From: Candidatus Gastranaerophilales bacterium
Lineage (GTDB): Bacteria; Cyanobacteriota; Vampirovibrionia; Gastranaerophilales; Gastranaerophilaceae
Length of the DNA stretch: 64,000 nt
Direction: 5' to 3'
NCBI GenBank assembly: GCA_944325835.1
Contig: CALVBO010000005.1
Coordinates: 1-64,000 of the forward strand
Shown here: one piece after another, positions 8,716 through 16,756 of the stretch
How the letters are laid out: each line of letters starts with the position of its first letter
Position numbering within the stretch: position 1 is the stretch's first letter
Notes under the pieces: generated by a model
The model's database searches: none
The model's input: the letters and a program-made list of their open reading frames with translations, nothing else
Told to the model about the DNA's origin: nothing
Program-made: the position numbers and the translations under genes

Positions 8716-9888
8716 ATGAGTACTCAAAGCGCTAATGTAGTAACAACTAATGAATTATCCTATCAGTACGACTGGTATCAAAAAACATTTCCGCCGGTCG
8801 TGCAGGAGGTTTTTGACGATTTTTTCGCGGAAGATTTTACGTTTACCCTGCTGGGTGTTTGTAAAAATATAAACACTCTTGCCGATAAAGATTCCTATTT
8901 CGTTACCAAGGTAAAGATAGACAAGCAGCATGATATTTTTTTCAGGCTGTCGGAAACCGCTATCGGGCTTGTGCTTGATAAGGTTCTGGGCAAAGCGGGT
9001 AAAAAAATAGATTTAAATAAGCTTACGGAGCTTGAAACAAAGATAATTACAACCTTCAATGACTGTATGTACCGTTCGGTTGTGAAGTTTTTAAAACCCG
9101 CTCCGCCAACGCTTACCAGAACAAATTTTGATGTCGTATATTTAGGGTTTGTTCTCACGGACGGTTCAACCGGAAAGTCGGGGAGATTTGTTATAACCCT
9201 GCCGGATGTGCTTGTTCAGCCGGAGGAAATTCAAATGAGCGAAAGCTTCCCTATTGACAGATTTGAAAAAAGTACGATTTCTGTCAGTATGGAGGTCGGG
9301 AAAACAACATTTTCACTGTATGATGTGAAACATCTGGAAGTGGAAGATATGGTTGTTTTTGAGTCAAGTAATACGGATAAGATGAAGTTGAAATTCCGTG
9401 ATTACGAAACGGATGTGTTATTGAAGCCGAACTTGAGTTTGGTTGTACCAATTGATAATGATGGAGGTTCTGAGGTGTCAGAAAAAGATATAAATATTTG
9501 GGATAGTATTGAAGTTGAAATGGTTGCGAATTTTGATGCTGTCGATATAACGCTTGGTGAGTTGAAGAAAATTCAGGCCGGCATGGTTGTGGATTTGACT
9601 TCGATTTATCAAAACCGTGTTACATTAACTGTTGAAGATAAGCCGATTGCCAGCGGGGAACTTGTTATAGTTAATGACAAATACGGTGTTAAGATTACGG
9701 AAGTTCTGGCGCCGAAAGCTCCGGAAGAAACTTATTTGCAGCAGCAGGCTCCTGCGCCGGCGGCTCAGCCGGCAGACGGTGAAATCCCTGCTGATATGCC
9801 TGATGTACCGGGTGTTGAAGCCAGTGCCGGCGGCGGTGATGACGAAGAATTCGATTACAGCGATTTTGATCTTGAGGAGGATATTTAG
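8716..9888 (+). CDS. Flagellar motor switch / SctQ-like protein with two SpoA domains
   Basis: A 390-aa cytoplasmic C-ring component. Residues 1-180 are a FliM-middle-like region. A first SpoA (surface presentation of antigens) domain is at about 185-245 and a second at about 260-332 (DSIEVEMVANFDAVDITLG, ASGELVIVNDKYGVKITEV, typical of FliN). Residues 335-390 form a low-complexity Pro/Ala/Gln tail ending acidic (DDEEFDYSDFDLEEDI). Having two SpoA domains in one protein resembles SctQ of injectisomes or a FliM-FliN arrangement. FliO, FliP, FliQ and FliR follow directly, placing it at the export gate. It could be named fliN, fliM or fliY; the sequence does not decide. Confidence 0.8.
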   Translation: MSTQSANVVTTNELSYQYDWYQKTFPPVVQEVFDDFFAEDFTFTLLGVCKNINTLADKDSYFVTKVKIDKQHDIFFRLSETAIGLVLDKVLGKAGKKIDLNKLTELETKIITTFNDCMYRSVVKFLKPAPPTLTRTNFDVVYLGFVLTDGSTGKSGRFVITLPDVLVQPEEIQMSESFPIDRFEKSTISVSMEVGKTTFSLYDVKHLEVEDMVVFESSNTDKMKLKFRDYETDVLLKPNLSLVVPIDNDGGSEVSEKDINIWDSIEVEMVANFDAVDITLGELKKIQAGMVVDLTSIYQNRVTLTVEDKPIASGELVIVNDKYGVKITEVLAPKAPEETYLQQQAPAPAAQPADGEIPADMPDVPGVEASAGGGDDEEFDYSDFDLEEDI

Positions 9889-10388
9889 TGACTTCTTATA
9901 TTTTAACTTTTACTGTTTATACGACTGCAATGATTGGCGCAATTTTCCTTGCGTTATTCGTCTATAAGAAGTGCTCTGTTAACAACAGCCGCGTTTCAGC
10001 GTCAAAATTCCTTGAGATAGAAGATTGTGTATCTTTAGGGGTTCGTAAGCAATTGTACGTTGTAAGAGCAGGCAGTGAAAAGTTTTTAATCGCATCTGAT
10101 GCGGAAAGAACCACTTTCCTTTCTAAATTGCAGGGAGGAGAAGTGGCGCCTCAAACTTTGCCGGAGCACAGACCGGAAATTAACCGTGCACGGGATATTG
10201 AATTTGATATGGAAAATTTATATTCCGGCGCTGAAGTTGTAAGAAAAGATTCAACTACCATACTCAGAAATATAATCAGCAGCCCGAGAAAATTTCGCGA
10301 AGAGCGAAATTTTGGAGTGGCAGGTGAGACAGCGAAGCCGGGCATGGTTCAGGGTTCAGGGGGCCGTGACGGCGAAGAACTGCTTTAG
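9888..10388 (+). CDS. fliO: Flagellar biosynthetic protein FliO
   Basis: 166 aa from a GTG that overlaps the upstream TAG by one base, with GAGGAGG just before it. There is one N-terminal membrane helix (about residues 5-27). The short cytoplasmic FliO domain follows: LEIEDCVSLGVRKQLYVVRAG, then KFLIASDAERTTFLSKL. FliO assists assembly of the FliP-FliR export gate. The C-terminal 90 residues are variable. Its position between a SpoA protein and FliP supports the call; FliO is poorly conserved, so the name rests partly on context. Confidence 0.8.
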   Translation: MTSYILTFTVYTTAMIGAIFLALFVYKKCSVNNSRVSASKFLEIEDCVSLGVRKQLYVVRAGSEKFLIASDAERTTFLSKLQGGEVAPQTLPEHRPEINRARDIEFDMENLYSGAEVVRKDSTTILRNIISSPRKFREERNFGVAGETAKPGMVQGSGGRDGEELL

Positions 10389-10400
10389 GGGATAGAAGAA

Positions 10401-11042
10401 ATGGATAGCGTGATAAAAGATATAAATCCTGTTTTACAGCTGCTTATCGTGATGACGGTATTTTCACTGATTCCGTTTATCTTTTGCTGTATGACAAGTT
10501 TTTTGCGGTTTGCAATAGTGTTTTCCATGTTGAAAACGGCTATGGGTACCCAGCAGGTGCCGCCGAGTATTGTTATCATAGGGCTTTCGATGGTTTTAAC
10601 CTTTTATACAATGGGCGGAACATTCTCAAAAATGTATGAAATGGGTTCTGTTCCATATCAAAAAAATCAGAATATCGTTGAAGCGATAAGTGAGGGTTCC
10701 AAGCCGTTGAAAGAGTTTATGATGAAGCAGACGCGGGAAAGCGATCTGGCATTTTTTATTGAAATGTCGCAGAAAACTCCGCCGAAAGATCCTGATGAAA
10801 TTACAATCTGGCAGGTGGCGCCGGCGTATATTATGAGTGAATTAAAAACCGCGTTTGAAATCGGGTTTATAATTTTTGTACCGTTTATTGTACTGGATCT
10901 TGTTGTTGCAAACATTTTGCTGGCACTTGGTATGTTTATGCTGTCGCCGACGATTATTTCGCTGCCGTTTAAACTGTTAATATTTATTGCGGTTGACGGC
11001 TGGGGGCTAATTGTTCAGGGTCTGGTAACGAGTTATAACTAA
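10401..11042 (+). CDS. fliP: Export gate protein FliP (SctR family)
   Basis: 213 aa, an integral membrane component of the type III export gate. Hallmarks are SFLRFAIVFSMLKTAMGTQQVPPS near residues 33-58, the periplasmic loop at 80-140, and ELKTAFEIGFIIFVPFIVLDLV with MFMLSPTIISLPFKLLIFIAVDGW at the C-terminus. Flagellar FliP is usually about 245 aa with a cleavable signal peptide; this one starts directly at the first membrane helix and has the length of injectisome SctR. It is 12 bp after fliO and 20 bp before fliQ. Confidence 0.93.
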   Translation: MDSVIKDINPVLQLLIVMTVFSLIPFIFCCMTSFLRFAIVFSMLKTAMGTQQVPPSIVIIGLSMVLTFYTMGGTFSKMYEMGSVPYQKNQNIVEAISEGSKPLKEFMMKQTRESDLAFFIEMSQKTPPKDPDEITIWQVAPAYIMSELKTAFEIGFIIFVPFIVLDLVVANILLALGMFMLSPTIISLPFKLLIFIAVDGWGLIVQGLVTSYN

Positions 11043-11062
11043 GAATGTGAGGGCGTTTAATT

Positions 11063-11557
11063 ATGGAACTTATGGTTGAATATTTAGCAAGGGGTTTTCT
11101 GGTAATGCTTTCTATCTCAATGCCGTGCGTACTTGTGGCCGCGGGAATTGGTCTGGTTGTCGGTATTTTGCAGGCTGTAACGCAGGTTCAGGAGCAAACC
11201 ATTGCTGCAGCGCCGAAGATTCTCGGGGTATTCCTTGTTATTATTATCGGCGGATATGCGTTTATGAATATGCTGAATAACTTTTTTATTCAGGGAATGG
11301 GGCTTGCGTTTAATGTTCTGCCTAAAAATGACAGCTTTGTTTTGTCCTCTGATTATTATAAATATACAACGCCGTTTCAAAAGGAAATGGAAATTGATAA
11401 ATTTAAAAATGTTCCTGATATCAACGAGATTATGAAAAATCCGGGTAAGGTTCCGTATATTGATAATTACGAAAAAACAAAATATTATCCGTCACGCAGA
11501 ACACCTATGCCGCGTCCTAACTTGATTGAAACAAACCAGATTATGAGAGGGCAGTAG
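11063..11557 (+). CDS. fliQ: Export gate protein FliQ with a C-terminal extension
   Basis: 164 aa; the family is normally 85-90 aa. Residues 1-88 are a standard FliQ/SctS: helix 1 with VLVAAGIGLVVGILQAVTQVQEQT, then helix 2 (PKILGVFLVIIIGGYAFMNML). Residues 90-164 are extra, hydrophilic, and rich in Lys, Pro and Tyr (KTKYYPSRRTPMPRPN), with no recognisable domain. The reading frame is continuous, so the extension is not a frameshift into fliR, which starts 17 bp later with its own ATG. The tail would lie next to the export pore; its role is unknown. Confidence 0.92.
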   Translation: MELMVEYLARGFLVMLSISMPCVLVAAGIGLVVGILQAVTQVQEQTIAAAPKILGVFLVIIIGGYAFMNMLNNFFIQGMGLAFNVLPKNDSFVLSSDYYKYTTPFQKEMEIDKFKNVPDINEIMKNPGKVPYIDNYEKTKYYPSRRTPMPRPNLIETNQIMRGQ

Positions 11558-11574
11558 GCTTCAGGAAGGTATAG

Positions 11575-12360
11575 ATGAACGGGTTTGACTTTTTGACAGA
11601 ACTGGTGAAGATTTTTCCGGAATTAAATGAACATTTAGTTGCGGGAATTCTGGTATTTTCGCGCCTGATAGGGTTTTCACGCTGGGCGCCGGTTTTGAAC
11701 AGAAAAGAAATTCCCGGCATGGTGAAGTTGTGTCTTGTATTTATTCTGACTGTTGTAATCACTATGGTTTTGAAACCTGAGGGAGAGTTGTTTAAGGATT
11801 CGCTGCTGTTGTCGATTGTTCTGAATTTCGTTGTCGGCGGGCTTTTAGGTTACGTTGCGCAGGTAATTCTAATCGCAATTGAGGCTGGTGCTGATATGAT
11901 TAATATGCAAATGGGGCTTTCATCAGCAATGGTTCTGGATCCTACAACGTCAAGTCAGGTATCAATTCTGGGGAAATTATTTTCTTTATTTGCATTGTGT
12001 ATTTTTATTCATATCGGCGGTGTTTACTGGATGATGAATGCTTTTATGAGAAGTTTTGAGGTTTTCCCTCTGTATGCGGTTTCGGTTCCGCTTGAGAAAA
12101 TTGTTAACCTTGATTATCTGGTGAAAATTACTTCAAATGTCCTGTATATGGGACTTCAACTGGCATCGCCCGTGCTTCTGGCAACTCTCGGGCAGGATAT
12201 AATTCTCGGGGTAATCTCAAAAACAGCTCCGCAGGTAAACGTATTCCAGTTAAGCTTTCTTTTCAAACCGGTTCTGGGAGCGGCAATAATGGTCTGGATT
12301 TTGCCGATGCTGTTTAATGTTATTCAGGATTATTTGACCTCATACAGCGGCATATTCTAA
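11575..12360 (+). CDS. fliR: Export gate protein FliR
   Basis: A 261-aa membrane protein of the SctT/FliR family with about six hydrophobic helices. Visible family features are LVAGILVFSRLIGFSRWAPVLNRKEIPGMVKL near the N-terminus and MQMGLSSAMVLDPTTSSQVSILGKL in the middle. It completes the FliP5Q4R1 gate with the two genes before it. The stop overlaps the stop of the convergent prenyltransferase gene by 4 bp, so no terminator separates the two transcription units. flhB, flhA and the filament genes are not in this window. Confidence 0.93.
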   Translation: MNGFDFLTELVKIFPELNEHLVAGILVFSRLIGFSRWAPVLNRKEIPGMVKLCLVFILTVVITMVLKPEGELFKDSLLLSIVLNFVVGGLLGYVAQVILIAIEAGADMINMQMGLSSAMVLDPTTSSQVSILGKLFSLFALCIFIHIGGVYWMMNAFMRSFEVFPLYAVSVPLEKIVNLDYLVKITSNVLYMGLQLASPVLLATLGQDIILGVISKTAPQVNVFQLSFLFKPVLGAAIMVWILPMLFNVIQDYLTSYSGIF

Positions 12361-13316
12361 GCGTCGAGAGTGATTGCCAAAATAAGAATTATTGCCATAT
12401 ACATCATAATGTTTCTGGATAAAAGAAGGCGAAAATAAAAGCTTTCGGCGCCGTCTTTAACTACCTGTTCCCAGTTGTCGAGCGGGAAATTTAGTTTGTT
12501 TATGCGCGGAATTACGGTTTTGTCACTATTAAACTGACGCAGTTCTTTAAAAAGCCAGATTATATAGGGGATGGTTAAAAATCCTGCAAGATAGAGGAAA
12601 TTCCCGCTCATAAAGGTTAGCGCACCAAGTGAAATAAACCCGATTGCAAAAAAAACAATAAGCAGAATAAGCGCTTTATTTTTGTCGCCAATGCGGCAGG
12701 CGAGAGTTTTTTTGTGCGAAATCATATCTCCGTCATAGTCAAGAACGGTGTGAGTGTAGAGGAATTGCTCGGAAAACATAACACTTGCGAGCGAAAGCAG
12801 TAGAACTTCCCACGAAAAACTTCCGGTCATAACGTAATAAGTGCCTTCAAAGAGCAGCGGGCCGTAGACGATACCAACTGCGAGTTCGCTGCAACCAATT
12901 AGAGAGCATTTTTGATAAAAAAGTACTGCCAAGGCCCCTATTGCCATTAGCCACCAGACGTGCGGGCCGCTTAGGAAAAACAACGTTATACCGATTAGTG
13001 TCGCGATTGAGCAAAGAATTATTATTGCAATCCCGATTTGCCTGTGGCTGATAATCCCCTGGCAAATTAGCCGGCATTTACCCTTTTGAACGGTGTTGTG
13101 AAAATTTTTGTCGCGGCAGATGATTTTGTAATCCAGATAATCGTCTACAAGGTTTGTCGCAAGGTGTGCAAGTTCAATCCCGATACCTGCAAGCAATCCG
13201 AGCCGGAGGTCGCCGCCCGCTTTAAGCCCGTATGCGAAAACCACAGCCCACGACATCACCGTAATAGGTATTGAATAGGCTCTTACGCACTCGAGCCAGT
13301 CCTTGATAGTGTTCAT
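12357..13316 (-). CDS. UbiA-family prenyltransferase, MenA-like
   Basis: A 319-aa integral membrane protein with about eight helices. The two Asp-rich motifs of UbiA enzymes are present: N55-L-V-D58-D59-Y-L-D62, and YDGDMISHKKT near residue 195. The GPLLFEGTYYVMTG segment resembles MenA (1,4-dihydroxy-2-naphthoate polyprenyltransferase of menaquinone synthesis) more than UbiA proper. The acceptor is not certain; no other quinone gene is in the window. Its ATG overlaps the stop of the upstream 72-aa gene by 4 bp, so the two are translationally coupled. Confidence 0.8.
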   Translation of the reverse strand: MNTIKDWLECVRAYSIPITVMSWAVVFAYGLKAGGDLRLGLLAGIGIELAHLATNLVDDYLDYKIICRDKNFHNTVQKGKCRLICQGIISHRQIGIAIIILCSIATLIGITLFFLSGPHVWWLMAIGALAVLFYQKCSLIGCSELAVGIVYGPLLFEGTYYVMTGSFSWEVLLLSLASVMFSEQFLYTHTVLDYDGDMISHKKTLACRIGDKNKALILLIVFFAIGFISLGALTFMSGNFLYLAGFLTIPYIIWLFKELRQFNSDKTVIPRINKLNFPLDNWEQVVKDGAESFYFRLLLSRNIMMYMAIILILAITLDA

Positions 13317-13531
13317 TTCAAAAGCCCTTCTTTACTTTTGACAGCCTCATAACTCGCGCCGGCTTCTAAAATTTCCTCTGCACTCAGCCCGAAAAGGGTG
13401 ATAAGATTGTCCGCATCACGATGGTTCTCTTCTAAAAGTTTTACAACGGTTTTGACCGCTTCTTCACGGCTGAGGCTGGAAAATTGGTTGTTAATTCCAA
13501 GCTGAAAACTCCTTTTTTTAGCTTTACCCAT
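13313..13531 (-). CDS. Small hypothetical protein (72 aa)
   Basis: A basic N-terminus (MGKAKKRSFQLG) is followed by two predicted helices, LSREEAVKTVVKLLEENHRDADNLITLFG and SAEEILEAGASYEAVKSKEG. The start chosen at 13531 has AGGAGA immediately upstream; a longer frame from 13561 lacks one. The stop overlaps the prenyltransferase start. I do not recognise the family. The second half could be a helical adaptor; nothing indicates enzymatic activity. Confidence 0.7.
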   Translation of the reverse strand: MGKAKKRSFQLGINNQFSSLSREEAVKTVVKLLEENHRDADNLITLFGLSAEEILEAGASYEAVKSKEGLLK

Positions 13532-13569
13532 TTTTTCTCCTAATTGTGACGATAATTGCAAGATACTCT

Positions 13570-14454
13570 TTATTGGTTGGCGAGTAGTTTCTCCAGTGCA
13601 AGAAGTCCCGCACCAATCATTCCGGAGTAGTTGCCGGCGGTCGCTTTGCGGATTTTCAACGGCTGGGTGACGATTTCCCTGTTAACTTCGCGCTCAAGGT
13701 AGTCGTAATCCACAAATTCTGCCATTGAGCCTGAAATAACGATTACATCCGGGTCAAATAGGTTTGCAAGTCCTATAAGTCCTGCCAGAATATCCTCCTG
13801 CCACCGGTTAAGGATATTTTTCATTGCAATATCACCCTTTTGCGCGCCGCCGACGACATCATAAGTTGTTATATCAGGGTTCCCGCTCATTTCTTCTGCC
13901 GTAAGCTTTAAACCTGTACCGGAGGCGTAGATTTCAAAACAGTCCCACGAACCGCAGGTGCATTGACGGTGTTTATCTGTCCGCATTTTAAAGTGCATTT
14001 CTCCTGCTGCACCGCTTTTGCCTTTGTATAGCTTGTTATTTATTATAATTCCGCCGCCGACACCTGTTCCGAGCGTTACCATAACGGAGTATGCACATCC
14101 CTTTGAGGCTCCGATTTCGTGCTCTGCCCAGGCTGCTGCGTTGGCGTCATTTTCAACAAAAACGCGTTTTTTAGATAGTGATTGAAAATCCATATCCGGA
14201 TAGCCGGCGGCAATGTTGCCGGTAGAACCGATTATACCTGTGTTTTCGTTGTTTACGGAACCGCAGGTGGAAATCCCGATAATATCAACATTCTCTTCAT
14301 GCTTTTTCACAATTTCTTCTAAAGTTGATTTTATTTCTGCAAATGTTTTTGGCGTGTGATGCTTTTCTATATCCGCGATAATCTCGCCGTTTTCGTTGAT
14401 AATCGTGTTATAAATTTTTGTTCCGCCAATATCAATAACCAGTGCTGTACGCAT
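13570..14454 (-). CDS. ROK-family sugar kinase, probable N-acetylmannosamine kinase or glucokinase
   Basis: 294 aa. ATP-binding DIGGTK is at residues 8-13, the catalytic ENDANAAAWAE lies near 120, and the ROK zinc site CTCGSWDCFE near 190. Length and motifs are complete. The gene begins 3 bp after nanE, which makes ManNAc kinase (NanK, giving ManNAc-6-P for NanE) the best functional guess. Generic ROK glucokinases have the same motifs, so substrate specificity is inferred from context. Confidence 0.85.
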   Translation of the reverse strand: MRTALVIDIGGTKIYNTIINENGEIIADIEKHHTPKTFAEIKSTLEEIVKKHEENVDIIGISTCGSVNNENTGIIGSTGNIAAGYPDMDFQSLSKKRVFVENDANAAAWAEHEIGASKGCAYSVMVTLGTGVGGGIIINNKLYKGKSGAAGEMHFKMRTDKHRQCTCGSWDCFEIYASGTGLKLTAEEMSGNPDITTYDVVGGAQKGDIAMKNILNRWQEDILAGLIGLANLFDPDVIVISGSMAEFVDYDYLEREVNREIVTQPLKIRKATAGNYSGMIGAGLLALEKLLANQ

Positions 14455-14457
14455 CTA

Positions 14458-15144
14458 TTATAAACCCCTATTTTGAACAAAGCGTTTTGTAATCAATTGC
14501 GGGCGTGTTATTGCAGAGCCTATAACAACGCAGTGAGCGCCGAGTTTAAAAGCTTCCTGTACATGTTCGGGCGTCCAGATTCTGCCCTCAAGAACGACCG
14601 GCGCTTTGACGTTTTCGACAAGGCTTTTCAGTAATTCAAAATCCGGTCCGTCGCTTTCATTTGGAGAATTTTGCGTATAGCCCGAAAGCGTTGTTGAAAT
14701 CATGTCCGCCCCCGCTTTTTCCGCCAGAATACCTTCTTCAAGTGTAGAAATATCCGCCATTGCGATGCGTTTGTTGATATGAATATATTTGATAATTTCA
14801 TCAATGGTACAGTCGTCATGCGGGCGCTGGGTTCCGTCGAATGCAACAATATCCGCACCGGCTTTTATAAGCTCAAGCGTGTCTTTAATTGACGGTGTGA
14901 TATAAACTATTTCTTTCCAATTCGCGGGAATTACAGGCGGTTTCGTTAACCCGATAACAGGAACATCAAAAAGCCCTTTTGCATTCCTTACATCCCTTGC
15001 CCCTGCAACCCTTAAACCGCCGGCACCGCCTTTTACAACCGATTTCATCATCGCAATCATGCACATCTCGTTATAAAACGGCTCGTTTGGCATTGCCTGG
15101 CAGGATACAATAACTTTATTTTTCAAACGATTAATAATGCCCAT
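14458..15144 (-). CDS. nanE: N-acetylmannosamine-6-phosphate 2-epimerase
   Basis: A 229-aa TIM-barrel enzyme converting ManNAc-6-P to GlcNAc-6-P in sialic-acid or amino-sugar use. Visible are VIVSCQAMPNEP, GGAGGLRVAGARDV, the catalytic-region lysine in VIGLTKP, DGTQRPH, ADISTLEEG and VVLEGRIWTPE. I start it at 15144: the longer frame to 15162 would place the start inside a TATAAT box. That box lies only 8 bp before this ATG, so the message may be leaderless. The gene is divergent from the M16 peptidase and forms a pair with the ROK kinase. Confidence 0.9.
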   Translation of the reverse strand: MGIINRLKNKVIVSCQAMPNEPFYNEMCMIAMMKSVVKGGAGGLRVAGARDVRNAKGLFDVPVIGLTKPPVIPANWKEIVYITPSIKDTLELIKAGADIVAFDGTQRPHDDCTIDEIIKYIHINKRIAMADISTLEEGILAEKAGADMISTTLSGYTQNSPNESDGPDFELLKSLVENVKAPVVLEGRIWTPEHVQEAFKLGAHCVVIGSAITRPQLITKRFVQNRGL

Positions 15145-15209
15145 TCGTAAATTATAATCCAAAAGTTTTTGTTTGGGTTATAATATTGTTAATTGTAAAG
15201 GAAGTTTTT

Positions 15210-16535
15210 ATGAAAAAAAGTTTTGTTGAATATCCGTACCTGACAGAGAAAGTTGAAGTTTACGAGCGCGAAAACGGGCATAAAATTATTCTGGCGCACA
15301 AAGAGGGCGAACTCGTTAATGTTTCAAGCTGGGTTAAGACCGGCTCTATTAACGAGGACGACACAAATAACGGAATTTCGCATTTTCTTGAACACCTTAT
15401 GTTTAAAGGTACAGAAAGATTCAAGGTCGGAGAGTTCGACAGAATTCTGGAGGCAAAAGGCGGGATTGTAAACGCTGCGACCTGGAAGGATTATACCTTT
15501 TATTACGTAACGCTTCCAAAGGGCGAAAATGATGAAAACCTTTATCTTGCGATTGATTTACACGCTGATATGATGACCGGAGCGATTTTGCCGGAAGTCG
15601 AAATCGGCGCGCCGTTTGACCTTAACGACACAACCGTAACCGATAAACGCGAACGCCACGTCGTTATTGAAGAAATCAGAATGCGCAAAGACCAGAATTG
15701 GACGAAAGTTTATAACGCCTGCAACTTCAACATGTACACTCAACACCCTTATAAGCGTGATGTTATCGGGACTCCGGAAATTATCTCGCAGGTTACGCGC
15801 GAACAGATTATGGATTACTACAAAACCCACTATACACCGGAAAATATTACAACGATTGTCGTCGGCGATTTTGATAAGGAAAAAGTTCTTGATGCTGTTA
15901 TAAAAGGTTTTGACTTCCACGGCACAAAAAAAGCTCCGCAGCGCGAAAATAAAATCGATTCACCCGTTTCTGAAACAAAAGTCGTTGAAAATACAACCGT
16001 TGCTAACACTGGTTATGTAATGTTCGGTTTTCTCGGCCCGAAAGCGCGCGAATTAAAAGAAAATATTACCCTTGATTTAATCAGTATAATCCTTGGCGAA
16101 GGCACAAGTTCACGCCTTTACCGGAATTTAATTGAAAAACAGGCGGAACCGGTTGTTAATTACGTTGATTCAACTCACTATCAATTTAAAGACGGCAACA
16201 ATTTCTTTATTCAGGCAAACTTCCGCCCTGAAAAGAAAGATACTGTGATTGAGATGATTAAGGCGGAACTGGCTAAACTTTTGAGTGAAAAGATTACCGC
16301 AGATGAACTGATGAAGGCGAAGAAGAAAACGAAATCACGTTTTGCTGAAAACGCTGAAACGGTAAGCGAAATCGGCGAAACAATCGGGTATTATATGACG
16401 GTCTGCGGGGATTTGAAACTCGTTGAAGAATACCTGCGCGATTTGGAAAATATTACTGTTGAGGATCTTGAGGACTCAGTACGTAAATATTTAAACATTA
16501 ATAACGCCGTAATTTCTTTATTAATGCCGGCATAA
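15210..16535 (+). CDS. M16-family zinc metallopeptidase (processing peptidase type)
   Basis: 441 aa. The inverted zinc motif H58-F-L-E61-H62 (HFLEHLMFKG) marks an active M16 subunit; the downstream Glu is in the VVIEEIRMRKD segment. The C-terminal M16 domain follows (TGYVMFGFLGP, ISIILGEGTSSRLYRNLIEK). Bacterial members degrade or process peptides in the cytoplasm or periplasm; no signal peptide is seen here. The start at 15210 has AAAGGAAG upstream; a longer frame from 15186 lies in the leader. Downstream is a 0.6-kb repeat-rich gap. Confidence 0.9.
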   Translation: MKKSFVEYPYLTEKVEVYERENGHKIILAHKEGELVNVSSWVKTGSINEDDTNNGISHFLEHLMFKGTERFKVGEFDRILEAKGGIVNAATWKDYTFYYVTLPKGENDENLYLAIDLHADMMTGAILPEVEIGAPFDLNDTTVTDKRERHVVIEEIRMRKDQNWTKVYNACNFNMYTQHPYKRDVIGTPEIISQVTREQIMDYYKTHYTPENITTIVVGDFDKEKVLDAVIKGFDFHGTKKAPQRENKIDSPVSETKVVENTTVANTGYVMFGFLGPKARELKENITLDLISIILGEGTSSRLYRNLIEKQAEPVVNYVDSTHYQFKDGNNFFIQANFRPEKKDTVIEMIKAELAKLLSEKITADELMKAKKKTKSRFAENAETVSEIGETIGYYMTVCGDLKLVEEYLRDLENITVEDLEDSVRKYLNINNAVISLLMPA

Positions 16536-16544
16536 TATATGGTG

Positions 16545-16616
16545 CTCCCGTGATGCCGCACTGCGACTACACCGGCTTACGCATTGCACCTCGCATAAAA
16601 CGCCACCGCTCGCGCT
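16545..16616 (+). repeat. 72-bp direct repeat, copy 1
   Basis: Identical over 72 bp to 16719-16790, 174 bp downstream. It begins CTCCCGTGATGCCGC and ends CACCGCTCGCGCT. It corresponds to the right-hand part of the structured element at 16631-16756 plus about 34 bp beyond it, so it looks like a partial tandem copy of that element. It starts 9 bp after the M16 stop codon. Confidence 0.95.
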
Positions 16617-16630
16617 AGCCAAATTCACTT

Positions 16631-16756
16631 GGCTCCTGACAAAATTTAAGCTAGTGTTATCAACACTAGCAAATTTTGAAACGTCGCAATCGTAGTGTTC
16701 CGTCGCCTGCCGTCATCACTCCCGTGATGCCGCACTGCGACTACACCGGCTTACGC
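16631..16756 (+). repeat. Structured intergenic element, copy 1 (two conserved hairpins)
   Basis: It begins GGCTCCTGACA and ends CTACACCGGCTTACGC. Hairpin I is at 16641-16677: outer AAAATTT/AAATTTT and inner GCTAGTGTT/AACACTAGC. A conserved single-stranded block follows (TGAAACGTCGC..CGTAGTGTTCCG). Hairpin II has outer GTCGC/GCGAC and inner CATCAC/GTGATG around TCCC. The second copy (56781-56904, minus strand) has the same blocks but different bases in all hairpin stems, still pairing. Both copies lie just downstream of a protein gene in the same orientation. It could be a structured RNA in 3' untranslated regions, a REP-like element or a small non-autonomous mobile element; no terminal inverted repeats were found. 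Confidence 0.7.

Noticed and set aside
16551-16616. A 21-codon frame (MPHCDYTGLRI..) within the 72-bp repeat
   Set aside because: No ribosome site, and the second copy diverges after the repeat so the frame does not end in the same way; it is explained by the repeat, not by coding.
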